Shown here one piece after another: positions 1-7,440 of a DNA stretch of 64,000 nt. The notes under the pieces were generated by a model, which saw only the letters and a list, made by a program, of their open reading frames with translations, was not told where the DNA came from and made no database searches. Position 1 is the first letter of the stretch. Each line of letters starts with the position of its first letter. The DNA is from Haliea sp040221975 (GTDB lineage: Bacteria; Pseudomonadota; Gammaproteobacteria; Pseudomonadales; Halieaceae): assembly GCA_040221975.1 (NCBI GenBank), contig JAVJWR010000036.1:310001-374000 (forward strand), read 5' to 3'. The position numbers and the translations under genes are program-made.

Positions 1-765
1 CAGCGCGGTCGCCGAGCTGTCGACAAAGTGCACCTCACTGGCGCCGAAGGCAGCGGCCTGGATGCCCCAGCCGCCGATATAGCTGTACACATCCAGCACC
101 CGCCTGCCCGGCGCGTAGCTGGCGAGGCGCGCCCGGGCCATGCGATGGTCGTAGAACCAGCCGGTTTTCTGGCCGTGGAATACCGGCACCTGGAAGGACA
201 CGCCATTTTCCCGCAGCGGCACGGTCTCCGGCACCTCGCCGTAGAGGACCTCGACCCGCTCCGCCAGGTTCTGCTCCCGGCGGCTGCGGCTGTCCGCGCG
301 CAGCAGGAGGCCCAGCGGCTGCAGCAACGCCACCAGTGCCGTCACGATCTCCGCCTGGTAGCGTTCGATGCCGGCATTGTGGAACTGCAGCACCAGGTAG
401 TCGCCAAAGCGGTCCACCACCAGCCCGGGGATGCCGTCGCTGTCGCCGTAGATCAGCCGGTAGCAGGCATCCGCCAACAGCGCCTCGCGGCTGGCCAGGG
501 CGCGGGCCGCCAGTGCCTGCAGCCAGGGGGCATCCAGGGCCCGGTCCTCGCCGGGTGCATAGACTCGCGCGCAGATCAGTGCCTGCGGCTCCATGTAGGC
601 CGAACCCAGCAGTTCGCCGCCGGCCCTGCGCACAGCAACCCTGTCACCAGCGGTAAACGCCTGCAGCGGGCTGCGCTGGACATCGACTTCATTGGAATAG
701 ACCCAGAGGTGGCCCGCACCGAGACGACGCTCAGCCCCGGGCCGCAGGAACAGATCGGCGCTCAC
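1..765 (-). CDS. rlmI: 23S rRNA m5C1962 methyltransferase RlmI-like, 3' end cut by window edge
   Basis: Translating the minus strand from a GTG at 765 gives an uninterrupted 255-codon reading frame to the window edge. It starts VSADLFLRPGAERRL and carries an N-terminal PUA-type RNA-binding region. A central stretch contains GDSDGIPGLVVDRFGDYLV, followed by HGQKTGWFYDHR and the SAM-binding motif VLDVYSYIGGWG. These are hallmarks of the RlmI/YccW family, which methylates C1962 of 23S rRNA. The C-terminal half of the methyltransferase domain lies outside the window. The GTG start overlaps the gcvH stop in a GTGA arrangement (762-765), so the two genes are probably translationally coupled. The family call is firm; the exact target base is from family knowledge. 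Confidence 0.88.
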   Translation of the reverse strand, partial: MSADLFLRPGAERRLGAGHLWVYSNEVDVQRSPLQAFTAGDRVAVRRAGGELLGSAYMEPQALICARVYAPGEDRALDAPWLQALAARALASREALLADACYRLIYGDSDGIPGLVVDRFGDYLVLQFHNAGIERYQAEIVTALVALLQPLGLLLRADSRSRREQNLAERVEVLYGEVPETVPLRENGVSFQVPVFHGQKTGWFYDHRMARARLASYAPGRRVLDVYSYIGGWGIQAAAFGASEVHFVDSSATAL

Positions 766-1151
766 TCGTCGGCACAGTGCTCGGTGTAATCCTCCGCACT
801 CAGCAGATTGTCCAGTTCAGCGGTATCATCGGGCTGGATACGATAGAACCAGCCGTCGTTGTAGGGATCCCCGTTGACGGTTTCCGGCTCGTCTTCCAGG
901 GCATCGTTGATCGCAATGACCTCGCCACTGACCGGGGCGTAGATATCGGAGGCGGCCTTGACCGACTCCACCACCCCGGCCTCGTCCCCCGCCGCCAGGC
1001 GGTCGCCTACTTCAGGAAGCTCGACAAAGACCACGTCGCCCAGGGCTTCCTGGGCGTGATCCGTGATGCCAATGGTCACTGTGCCATCCTCCTCGAGGCG
1101 CGCCCACTCGTGGCTGCTGGCGTATTTCAGTTCACTGGGGGTCTGGCTCAT
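762..1151 (-). CDS. gcvH: Glycine cleavage system H protein
   Basis: This 129-residue protein is the lipoyl carrier that shuttles the aminomethyl group between GcvP, GcvT and GcvL. The lipoylation site is Lys65 in the motif VVESVKAASD, and total length matches the family (about 129). The frame is open further upstream, but the ATG at 1151 is preceded by GAGAGG at a good distance and gives the standard N-terminus (SSHEWARLEEDGTVTIG). gcvT and gcvP are not adjacent here; the neighbour upstream is a ubiquinone hydroxylase and the downstream partner is the overlapping rlmI. In many relatives gcvT sits beside gcvH, so the aminomethyltransferase must be encoded elsewhere. Confidence 0.95.
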   Translation of the reverse strand: MSQTPSELKYASSHEWARLEEDGTVTIGITDHAQEALGDVVFVELPEVGDRLAAGDEAGVVESVKAASDIYAPVSGEVIAINDALEDEPETVNGDPYNDGWFYRIQPDDTAELDNLLSAEDYTEHCADE

Positions 1152-1204
1152 GGTGCATCCTCTCGTTCGGGATTCGGCTGCCGCCGGGGCTGGCGTAGCC
1201 GCAC

Positions 1205-1232
1205 ATTCTAACGGCAGGACCATGAAAAACAA
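1205..1232 (-). promoter_or_regulatory. Candidate sigma-70 promoter for gcvH
   Basis: On the minus strand a TTGTTT box (1227-1232) is followed after 16 bases by TAGAAT (1205-1210), about 55 bases ahead of the gcvH ATG. It would separate gcvH-rlmI from the ubi genes upstream. Sequence match only. Confidence 0.45.
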
Positions 1233-1261
1233 TGCGCTCCTGCAGGGCCCGGGAATGCCGG

Positions 1262-2488
1262 CTACTCGCGGTCCACTACGCCCATGGCCTGCTGCATGAG
1301 GCGCTGCTTCAGCGGGCGCGCACGATCCACCCCCCGCATGCCGGCGTTGCGCAACCAGCGCAACGGCAGCGCGGGCTGCTCAAACAGGCGCTTGAAACCC
1401 TCCATGGCCAGCATCATCGTCAGGTTCTCGCCCTTGCGGCGACGCTGGTAGCGCTTCAGCACTGCCAGGCTACCCGGTACCTCGCCCCGCTGCCGGGCCC
1501 GCAACAACTCCTCCGCCAGCACCGCGACATCCTGCAGGCCGAGGTTGATTCCCTGCCCGGCCAGGGGGTGAATGGTGTGCGCGGCATCGGCAACCAGGGC
1601 CGCCCCGGGCTGCACGTAATCCAGTGCATGGCGCTGGCGCAACGGAAAGCAATGGCGCCGGGAGCAGTCGAGAACCCTGCCGAGCCGCTGTTCAAAGGCC
1701 CGTTCCAGAACACTGCAGAACTCCGGCCCGGCCAGCGCCATGAGCCCCTCTACCTGCGCCGAATCGATGGACCAGACCAGCGAGCAGTAGTGCGCCCCGT
1801 CGGTCCCGGGCAGCGGCAGGAACGCCAGCGGCCCCGTGGGCAGGAAGCGCTGCCAGGCGGTGGCCCCGTGATCGTGCTCTACCTGCACCGTGGCGACAAT
1901 GGCGTGGTGGCCGTAGTCCCACTCGCGGGTGCGAAAATCAAGCAATTCCCGCACCCTGGAGTTGGCGCCATCGGCTGCCACTGCCAGTCCCGCCCGCAAC
2001 TGGCGCCCGGATTCCAGCTCCAGCAGCACGGCGCCCGCCACATCGCGGCTACAGGCCTGCAGCCGCTCAGGCGCCAGCATGCGTATATCTGCGCAGGTCT
2101 GCAGCTGGCTGCCCAGCGACCGCACCAGCGCCCGGTTCTCGACGATATGGCCGAGGGCGGTGGCACCGACATCGCTGCAGTCAAAATCAATCGCGCCAGT
2201 GCCGTCCGCATCCCACACCGTCATGTGCCGATAGGCGCAGCTGCGGTAGTCTGCCACACCCTGCCAGGCGCCCCACTGCGCCAACAGGGCCTGCGAGCGC
2301 GGATTCAGGGCCACCACCCGCGGGTCGAAATCCTCCAGGGCCAGCCCGGAGGGCAGCGCTGCGGAATCGTGCGGCTGCGCCTCGATCACCACGATCGACA
2401 AACCGTGGCCCGACAACGCCAGCGCCAGCGCACTGCCGGCAATACCGGCACCGACAATCGCCACATCGCACAGCAGCGGCTCAGCCAC
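1262..2488 (-). CDS. ubiI: FAD-dependent ubiquinone-biosynthesis hydroxylase, UbiI/VisC type
   Basis: A 408-residue class A flavoprotein monooxygenase of the UbiH/UbiF/UbiI/VisC group, which hydroxylates the benzoquinone ring during ubiquinone synthesis at the membrane. The N-terminal Rossmann motif is CDVAIVGAGIAGSALA, the mid-protein motif LAVAADGANSRVREL binds FAD/NADH, and VADAAHTIHPLAGQGINLGL is the second FAD motif. Length fits the family (about 400). It overlaps the upstream ubiH by eight bases, so the two form an operon and are probably co-translated. The order ubiH-ubiI behind pepP matches Pseudomonas. Assignment as UbiI (C5) rather than UbiF-like (C6) rests on position next to ubiH and is inference. 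Confidence 0.85.
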   Translation of the reverse strand: MAEPLLCDVAIVGAGIAGSALALALSGHGLSIVVIEAQPHDSAALPSGLALEDFDPRVVALNPRSQALLAQWGAWQGVADYRSCAYRHMTVWDADGTGAIDFDCSDVGATALGHIVENRALVRSLGSQLQTCADIRMLAPERLQACSRDVAGAVLLELESGRQLRAGLAVAADGANSRVRELLDFRTREWDYGHHAIVATVQVEHDHGATAWQRFLPTGPLAFLPLPGTDGAHYCSLVWSIDSAQVEGLMALAGPEFCSVLERAFEQRLGRVLDCSRRHCFPLRQRHALDYVQPGAALVADAAHTIHPLAGQGINLGLQDVAVLAEELLRARQRGEVPGSLAVLKRYQRRRKGENLTMMLAMEGFKRLFEQPALPLRWLRNAGMRGVDRARPLKQRLMQQAMGVVDRE

Positions 2489-3713
2489 GTGTGGCCTCCA
2501 GGCCGGCAGCGTGCTCGACGAAAGCGCGCTTCAGCGGCGCCACCCAGTCGAGGCCGGAGAGGGCCAGATCCCGGGCCAGCGCCAGCATCGGGTCAGCGTG
2601 CATGAACAGGGCCGGCAGGCGGTCACTGAACTGGATGGTTCGCAGCTGATCCTGCCGCTGCCGCTCCCGGTAGCGCTGCAACACCGCCAGTGAGCCCGGG
2701 CTCTCCCCCGCCGCCACTGCCGGCGCCAGCACCCGGCCCAGGGCGGCAATATCGCGCAGGGCCAGGTTGAAACCCTGTCCCGCTACCGGGTGCAGGGCGT
2801 GGGCGGCATTGCCCATGATCACCACGCCGGCCCGCACCTGTTCTTCACAGTGCCGCAGGGACAGCGGATAGGCCTGGCGCGCACCCGCCTGCAGCAGGCG
2901 TCCGAGACGGTAGCCAAAGCGCTGTTGCAGGGCACCCAGAAACGCCTCATCGGTACCGGCGAGCAGGCTCTCAGCCCGCTCCGGGGGCAGCGTCCACACC
3001 AGGGCACTGCGGTTGCGGGCAGCGGCGGCGGGCAGCAGCGGCAGCAGTGCCAGCGGCCCCTCGTCGGTAAAGCGCTCGAAAGCGCAGCCGTTGTGCGGCT
3101 GCGCGGTGGCGATATTGCAGATCAACGCGTGCTGGCGATAGGGTTTTTCACTGCTGCTGACGCCAAGGCGCTGGCGCAGCCCGGAATCGGCGCCGTCGGC
3201 CACCACCAGCAAAGCCGAGCGCAGGTGCGCAGGGGCGGCGCCCTCAAGCACCAGATCAACCCCGTCGGCGCACGCCGTGGCGGCGACCACTGTCGCCGGA
3301 TTCAACAGCTCCACCCGGCCCTGGCCCCGCAGAGCGTGCAGCAGGGTCTGGCCCAGCCAGGGGTTCTCAACCACATGTCCCAGCGCCTGCCAGCCATAGT
3401 CCCTGGCCCGCAGCAGGGTGCTGCCAAAATGCCCGCGGCTGGACACATGAATGGTGGCGATGGGGCACAGCCAGCGCTGCAATGCCGGCCACAGGCCCAT
3501 GTCCTGGTAAATCAACTGCGAGCTGTAACTCAGGGCCGTGGAGCGGGCATCAAAGGACGGATGGTAATCGGGTGTCGAACTGGCCGGCGGCAGGGCGAAG
3601 CCCTCCACCAGCGTGATGCTGGTCGTCGCAGGCAGCAACCGACCCAGCTCCAGGGCCAGGCTGATACCCACCATGCCACCACCCGCTATGACAATGTCTC
3701 TCTGTTCGGTCAC
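2481..3713 (-). CDS. ubiH: 2-octaprenyl-6-methoxyphenol hydroxylase UbiH
   Basis: A 410-residue flavin monooxygenase for ring C1 hydroxylation in ubiquinone biosynthesis. It begins MTEQRDIVIAGGGMVGISLA (GXGXXG-type FAD site). The family-typical FDARSTALSYSSQLIYQDMG stretch and LGHVVENPWLGQTL follow, then LLVVADGADSGLRQRLG and GNAAHALHPVAGQGFNLALR near the C-terminus. The DARSTALS segment is characteristic of UbiH as opposed to UbiI/UbiF. Its ATG overlaps the pepP stop (3710-3713), and its 3' end overlaps the next hydroxylase gene, giving a tight ygfB-pepP-ubiH-ubiI operon. Confidence 0.93.
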   Translation of the reverse strand: MTEQRDIVIAGGGMVGISLALELGRLLPATTSITLVEGFALPPASSTPDYHPSFDARSTALSYSSQLIYQDMGLWPALQRWLCPIATIHVSSRGHFGSTLLRARDYGWQALGHVVENPWLGQTLLHALRGQGRVELLNPATVVAATACADGVDLVLEGAAPAHLRSALLVVADGADSGLRQRLGVSSSEKPYRQHALICNIATAQPHNGCAFERFTDEGPLALLPLLPAAAARNRSALVWTLPPERAESLLAGTDEAFLGALQQRFGYRLGRLLQAGARQAYPLSLRHCEEQVRAGVVIMGNAAHALHPVAGQGFNLALRDIAALGRVLAPAVAAGESPGSLAVLQRYRERQRQDQLRTIQFSDRLPALFMHADPMLALARDLALSGLDWVAPLKRAFVEHAAGLEATRG

Positions 3714-5041
3714 GGGGTCGGGCCTGTCATCAGTGCTTCAATCGCATCGGGATGGCGCGGCACCCCGCCGGTCAATACCCGGCAGCCGGTGTCCGTTACC
3801 ACCACATCGTCCTCAATCCTGATCCCTATGCCGCGCCAGCGCGGCGCTACCCGCGTGTTGTCGGGAGCGATGTAGATCCCCGGTTCAACTGTCAGCACCA
3901 TGCCGGGCTCCAGCTGCCGCCACTCGCCCGCGACCCTGTAGTCGCCGACGTCATGGACATCCAGCCCCAGCCAGTGCCCGGCGCGATGCATGTAGAACTC
4001 CTTGTACGCCTCCGCGGCGATCAACTCCGGTACCTCACCCTGCAACAGCCCCAGATCGCGCAGGCCCCGGGTGATCACCTCCACAGTTGCTTCGTGAGGC
4101 GCGTTCCAGTGATTGTCCGGACGCACCGCCGCAATTGCCGCCTGCTGCGCTTCCAGCACAATGTTGTAAATGGCGCGCTGCTGACGGCTGAAGCGCCCGT
4201 CCACCGGGAAGGTGCGGGTGACATCCGCGGCATAGCCCTGGTATTCGCAGCCCGCGTCAATCAATACCAGGTCACCCTTGCGCAGGGCGCGTGCATTTTC
4301 CGTGTAGTGCAGGATGCAGCTGTTGGGGCCACTGCCAACGATACAGGGGTAGGCGGGGTAACGAGCCCCAGCGCTGCCAAATTCGTGCAACAGCTCCGCC
4401 TCCAGCTGGTACTCGAAGACTCCGGGGCGGGCATGGCGCATGGCCCGGCAATGGGCGCGGGCGGTGATCTCACCGGCATGCTCCAGCAGGCGCAGTTCGG
4501 CCGCGCTCTTTTTCAGCCGCAGATCGTGCAGCATGTGGTCGAGATCGGTAAATTCGCCCGGGGGCACCGCACCGCTGGATTCCTTGCTGCGGATCAGGTT
4601 GACCCAGGCCATGATCCGGCGATCGAAGTCGGTACTGCGTCCCATGGAATAGTAGACCCGCTCCCGGCCCTCGATCAGGCCCGGCAGGATGTCGTCGATG
4701 TCGCCGACGGGAAAGGCGTCGTCGGCGCCATATTCCGCGCAGGCTCCCTCGGGGCCGGCGCGGTACCCGTGCCAGAGCTCCATCTTCGGATCGCGTTCGT
4801 GGCAGAAGATTACGTACTCGCCATGTTCGCGACCCGGTACCAGCACCAGTACCGCGTCGGGCTCGGGAAATCCGCAGAGGTAATGAAAGTCACTGTCCTG
4901 GCGGAAGGGGTACTCCGTGTCCCGGCTGCGCAGCTGCTCCCTGGCGGCGGGAATGATTGCAATACTATTGGACTCCATCAGCGCCATCAGGCGCTGGCGG
5001 CGGCGCCTGAATTCGCTTTTGCTGATTTTCACTACACTCAC
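3710..5041 (-). CDS. pepP: Xaa-Pro aminopeptidase PepP
   Basis: A metallopeptidase (M24B) that removes N-terminal residues preceding proline. The creatinase-like N-terminal domain is followed by the pita-bread catalytic domain. Metal ligands are visible in LIDAGCEYQGYAADVTRTFP (two Asp), HRAGHWLGLDVHD (His), LTVEPGIYI (Glu) and GIGIRIEDDVVV (Glu). I chose the GTG at 5041, with GGAG just upstream, because it gives 443 residues and aligns its KISKSEFRRRRQ start with the E. coli N-terminus. An ATG at 5077 would add 12 non-homologous residues and overlap ygfB by 14 bases, and cannot be excluded. The frame stays open much further upstream, but that part is antisense-like sequence within ygfB. Confidence 0.92.
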   Translation of the reverse strand: MSVVKISKSEFRRRRQRLMALMESNSIAIIPAAREQLRSRDTEYPFRQDSDFHYLCGFPEPDAVLVLVPGREHGEYVIFCHERDPKMELWHGYRAGPEGACAEYGADDAFPVGDIDDILPGLIEGRERVYYSMGRSTDFDRRIMAWVNLIRSKESSGAVPPGEFTDLDHMLHDLRLKKSAAELRLLEHAGEITARAHCRAMRHARPGVFEYQLEAELLHEFGSAGARYPAYPCIVGSGPNSCILHYTENARALRKGDLVLIDAGCEYQGYAADVTRTFPVDGRFSRQQRAIYNIVLEAQQAAIAAVRPDNHWNAPHEATVEVITRGLRDLGLLQGEVPELIAAEAYKEFYMHRAGHWLGLDVHDVGDYRVAGEWRQLEPGMVLTVEPGIYIAPDNTRVAPRWRGIGIRIEDDVVVTDTGCRVLTGGVPRHPDAIEALMTGPTP

Positions 5042-5063
5042 CGGCTCCGGCCCCGCAGCCCGG

Positions 5064-5672
5064 CTAGTGCCGGACATCGGACCCCCGCACCGCCTGCTCG
5101 CGGTCTTCACGCCGGGCGCGGCTGTCGAGGAACACATTGACCGCGGCAACCCGCATGTACTCCACCAGCTCGGTATAACTGGTTTCGGCTTCGTCGCCGT
5201 CCTCCGGAAGGGCGTCCGCATCGGCCTGGGCCAGGGCCGCAAAGTCGCGCAGGATCTCGGTGCTGTCACCGGGCAGCGTTTCGGCGCCGGTACCCGACAC
5301 GGCAATGGCGCGGGCAAAGCCGGCCAGAAAGCCCTGACACCAGTGCGCCAGACACTGGGTGCGCACCGCCAGCTCATGGCTCTCATCCGGCAACAGCGGG
5401 CAGAAGTCGAACAGGTCCTCGCCGAGGGCCTCCTCGCTGAGCGTATAGAGCTGCATGACCTCGTCGGCCAGGTCGCCGTGCAAATCCAGCTCCAGCGCGT
5501 GGTTGACTGCGGCGAGCCCGGCCCCCGGATCAGCACTGTGACCCGCTGCCAGCAAACCGACCAGGCAGCCGTGCAGTTCCGACGGGGAAAGCGCCACCCC
5601 CTGCTCCAGCAACTGGTCCGCCACTTCATCGAAAACGAACAGCCCGGTCTCGCCCGGTAATCTGTCAAACAT
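5064..5672 (-). CDS. ygfB: YgfB/YecA family protein (UPF0149)
   Basis: A 202-residue all-alpha cytoplasmic protein of the UPF0149 family. Recognisable segments are LSPSELHGCLVGLLAAGHS, CLAHWCQGFLAGFA and SYTELVEYMRVAAVNVFLD, in the order seen in E. coli YgfB (about 190 residues). The family is conserved directly upstream of pepP-ubiH in gammaproteobacteria. Its biochemical function is unsettled; in Pseudomonas aeruginosa a YgfB homologue has been linked to antitermination/AmpDh3 control, which need not apply here. First gene of the ygfB-pepP-ubiH-ubiI operon and divergent from the zapA group. Confidence 0.9.
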   Translation of the reverse strand: MFDRLPGETGLFVFDEVADQLLEQGVALSPSELHGCLVGLLAAGHSADPGAGLAAVNHALELDLHGDLADEVMQLYTLSEEALGEDLFDFCPLLPDESHELAVRTQCLAHWCQGFLAGFARAIAVSGTGAETLPGDSTEILRDFAALAQADADALPEDGDEAETSYTELVEYMRVAAVNVFLDSRARREDREQAVRGSDVRH

Positions 5673-5760
5673 CCAGCAAACTCCCGAAGCGCCTGCCGCA
5701 CCTCTACTGAAAACTGCAAAAAGGCTGGCAGGCTATTGAAATTCCATAACTTTTGCTGCG

Positions 5761-5789
5761 TTGACCTGTTCCACAGCCGGCTCTATAGT
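5761..5789 (+). promoter_or_regulatory. Strong sigma-70 promoter for the coiled-coil gene/zapA operon
   Basis: TTGACC (5761-5766), a 17-base spacer and TATAGT (5784-5789) match the sigma-70 consensus closely, with a predicted start near 5796 and a 28-base leader to the ATG at 5824. Confidence 0.7.
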
Positions 5790-5823
5790 AAGCCCTATAT
5801 TCACACAGCCCAAGTACAGCGTC

Positions 5824-6024
5824 ATGGCAGATACCCCGCTTCAGGCACTGGAGTCCAAAATCGACGAATTGATAGCCCTGTGCCGGGAGCTCAATCGTGA
5901 AAACCAGCGCCTGCAAGACGAGAACAATGGCTGGCGGCGGGAACGGCAGGATCTCATCAGCAAGAACGAACTGGCGCGGTCCAAGGTCGAATCCATGATA
6001 GCCCGCCTGCGGTCAATGGAGTAA
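5824..6024 (+). CDS. Small coiled-coil protein upstream of zapA (TIGR02449 family)
   Basis: A 66-residue, highly charged, entirely helical heptad-rich peptide (ALESKIDELIALCRELNREN... ending ARSKVESMIARLRSME). It matches the TIGR02449 family of short coiled-coil proteins found immediately before zapA in pseudomonads and relatives. It resembles ZapB in size and character but is a separate family by sequence. The stop and the zapA start share one base (TAATG at 6022-6026), so it is translationally coupled to zapA and a role in Z-ring assembly is a reasonable inference, not proven. Confidence 0.82.
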   Translation: MADTPLQALESKIDELIALCRELNRENQRLQDENNGWRRERQDLISKNELARSKVESMIARLRSME

Positions 6025-6353
6025 TGCCAGTGAATCCCGTCAACACGGTCTCGGTACACATTCTCGACAAGGAATACCAGGTAGCCTGCCCGGAAGAGCA
6101 GCAGGCCGAGTTGATTGTCTCGGCCCGCTATCTCGACAAGCAGATGCGTTCCATCCGCGACAGTGGCAAGGTGATCGGCCTGGAGCGCATAGCCGTGATG
6201 GCGGCGCTGAACATCAGCCACGAACTGCTGCAAGCCTCCGATCAGGGCGGTGGCTCCGGGGCGGCGGGGGGCATCGATCACCAGGCTGTCCAGGGTCTGC
6301 AGCGTAAAATTGACCAGGCCATGCACCAACTCCGCCAGCTGGAGATCAACTGA
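6024..6353 (+). CDS. zapA: Cell division protein ZapA
   Basis: A 109-residue FtsZ-associated protein that bundles Z-ring protofilaments as a dimer/tetramer. The N-terminal globular part VSVHILDKEYQVACPEEQ and the following ARYLDKQMRSIRDSGK, then GLERIAVMAALNISHELL, are diagnostic. The C-terminal third is a coiled coil (QRKIDQAMHQLRQLEIN). Length is typical (about 105). It follows the coiled-coil gene with overlapping stop and start and precedes the 6S RNA gene, the usual gammaproteobacterial order zapA-ssrS-fau. Confidence 0.95.
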   Translation: MPVNPVNTVSVHILDKEYQVACPEEQQAELIVSARYLDKQMRSIRDSGKVIGLERIAVMAALNISHELLQASDQGGGSGAAGGIDHQAVQGLQRKIDQAMHQLRQLEIN

Positions 6354-6378
6354 GTCCCAAGCCGCCTGCAGGATCGTG

Positions 6379-6384
6379 TATACT
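6379..6384 (+). promoter_or_regulatory. -10 box of the 6S RNA promoter
   Basis: TATACT lies six bases before the predicted 5' end of 6S RNA (6391). A convincing -35 hexamer is not apparent. Confidence 0.55.
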
Positions 6385-6390
6385 GGCCCC

Positions 6391-6569
6391 GGATCCCTGG
6401 CATATGCGCCAGGCAGACAGTCCTCGAGCCGATAAGTCTATACCCGGAGGGTCCTGGCCACTGTTGGTGTGCAGGTCCGGCTTGTACCGGAAAGCCTGAA
6501 ACAGTGCGGGAACCTCCTCCTTGAACCGTCGGGTTCAGGGCAACTCTGTCAACGCTATGCCGGGAATCC
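6391..6569 (+). ncRNA. ssrS: 6S RNA
   Basis: The 179-nt stretch between zapA and fau has the position and features of gammaproteobacterial 6S RNA, the RNA that occupies the sigma-70 holoenzyme active site in stationary phase. Its ends pair: GGATCCCTGGCATA (6391-6404) with TATGCCGGGAATCC (6556-6569). Inside are the family-typical CCTCGAGCCGATA near the 5' side, a GGTGTGCAGGTCCGGCTTG segment mid-molecule, and the conserved CTTGAACCGTCGGGTTCAGGG hairpin on the 3' side. A -10 box sits at the right distance. Cotranscription with fau downstream (6579) is usual. Confidence 0.93.
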
Positions 6570-6578
6570 ATCCTCTTC

Positions 6579-7166
6579 ATGAGCCTTGAGCAACAAGCAA
6601 AGCCGGCCCTGCGCACACAGTTGCGCCGCCAGAGGCAGGCACTTGCCCCGGCTTTCAGGTCACAGGCAGCCGCCGCTGCCGCTGCACTGGCCTCCGGCCT
6701 GCCCGGCTGGGATACGGCACAGCACGTAGCCTTCTACTGGCCTGCGGACGGTGAGTTTGATCCGCTGCCGCTGGCCGCCGCCTGTCGACCACGGTGCACT
6801 CTCTACCTGCCGGTTCTGGCAGGCGAAAACCGGCTGCTGTTTCGCCGCTGGGATGCAGACACCACGTTCGACGTGAACCTCTTTGGCATCCCCGAGCCCG
6901 AATCCGACAATCCTGACCGCGCCGCTGCCGGGCTGGACATCATCTTCCTGCCTCTGGTGGGCTGGCAGAGGGACGGTTACCGCCTGGGCATGGGGGGTGG
7001 CTATTACGACCGCACCCTGGCCGGGCAGGAGGCACCATTGAAGGTGGGGCTGGGGTTCAATTGCCAGGAGCTTGAAGGCATGGCGGCAGAGCCCTGGGAT
7101 GTCGCGCTGGATTATGTGCTGACGGAGACGACCCTGCACCGATGTGCAGGATCAGGGGTTGCCTGA
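6579..7166 (+). CDS. fau: 5-formyltetrahydrofolate cyclo-ligase
   Basis: A 195-residue member of the YgfA/MTHFS family that converts 5-formyl-THF to 5,10-methenyl-THF with ATP. Visible motifs are the N-terminal basic helix RTQLRRQRQAL, the folate/ATP region VAFYWPADGEFD, and the C-terminal signature GYRLGMGGGYYDRTLA. Length is typical (about 190-200). It begins ten bases after the 6S RNA 3' end; a 6S-fau transcript is well known in relatives and is likely processed here. Confidence 0.93.
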   Translation: MSLEQQAKPALRTQLRRQRQALAPAFRSQAAAAAAALASGLPGWDTAQHVAFYWPADGEFDPLPLAAACRPRCTLYLPVLAGENRLLFRRWDADTTFDVNLFGIPEPESDNPDRAAAGLDIIFLPLVGWQRDGYRLGMGGGYYDRTLAGQEAPLKVGLGFNCQELEGMAAEPWDVALDYVLTETTLHRCAGSGVA

Positions 7167-7189
7167 GTCGCCGCTGGAACCGCGGTCGC

Positions 7190-7336
7190 TTACTCGTTGA
7201 TGATCAGGCCAGCCTGGAGCTCGGAAGCCGGCGCGGCCACGGTGTCAGAGGCCGACAGGGGTAAAAGCATGGTGACCAGCACACCAATGCCGAAGGCAGC
7301 GATGAGGACAAGGATAAAATCCGGTTTACTCTTCAC
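7190..7336 (-). CDS. Small single-pass membrane peptide (48 residues), unknown function
   Basis: The minus strand from a GTG at 7336 encodes 48 residues: a charged start MKSKPDF, one hydrophobic segment ILVLIAAFGIGVLVTMLL (about residues 8-25), then a short polar tail ending LQAGLIINE. TGAGAG lies seven bases before the GTG. The reading frame shows normal codon use for this genome and a classic positive-inside topology, so I think it is real, although it is too short for most gene callers. It lies 104 bases beyond the ilvA stop on the same strand, and convergent with fau. No family recognised. Confidence 0.6.
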   Translation of the reverse strand: MKSKPDFILVLIAAFGIGVLVTMLLPLSASDTVAAPASELQAGLIINE

Positions 7337-7440
7337 GGCAACACTCTCACATCAGTCATGTTCACATTTTCTTTGGCATTATTTCACAAACAACGCCGAG
7401 TCTAGCCCAGCAACTTCCCAAATGAAACCCTTAACCTCAC

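Noticed and set aside
28..789. Plus-strand protein of 253 residues at the left edge
   Set aside because: It is the antisense of rlmI; the minus-strand translation has clear family motifs and the plus-strand one has none.
5078..5719. N-terminal extension of PepP of over 200 residues
   Set aside because: That open frame runs through ygfB in another frame, lacks PepP similarity and is explained by GC-rich codon bias.
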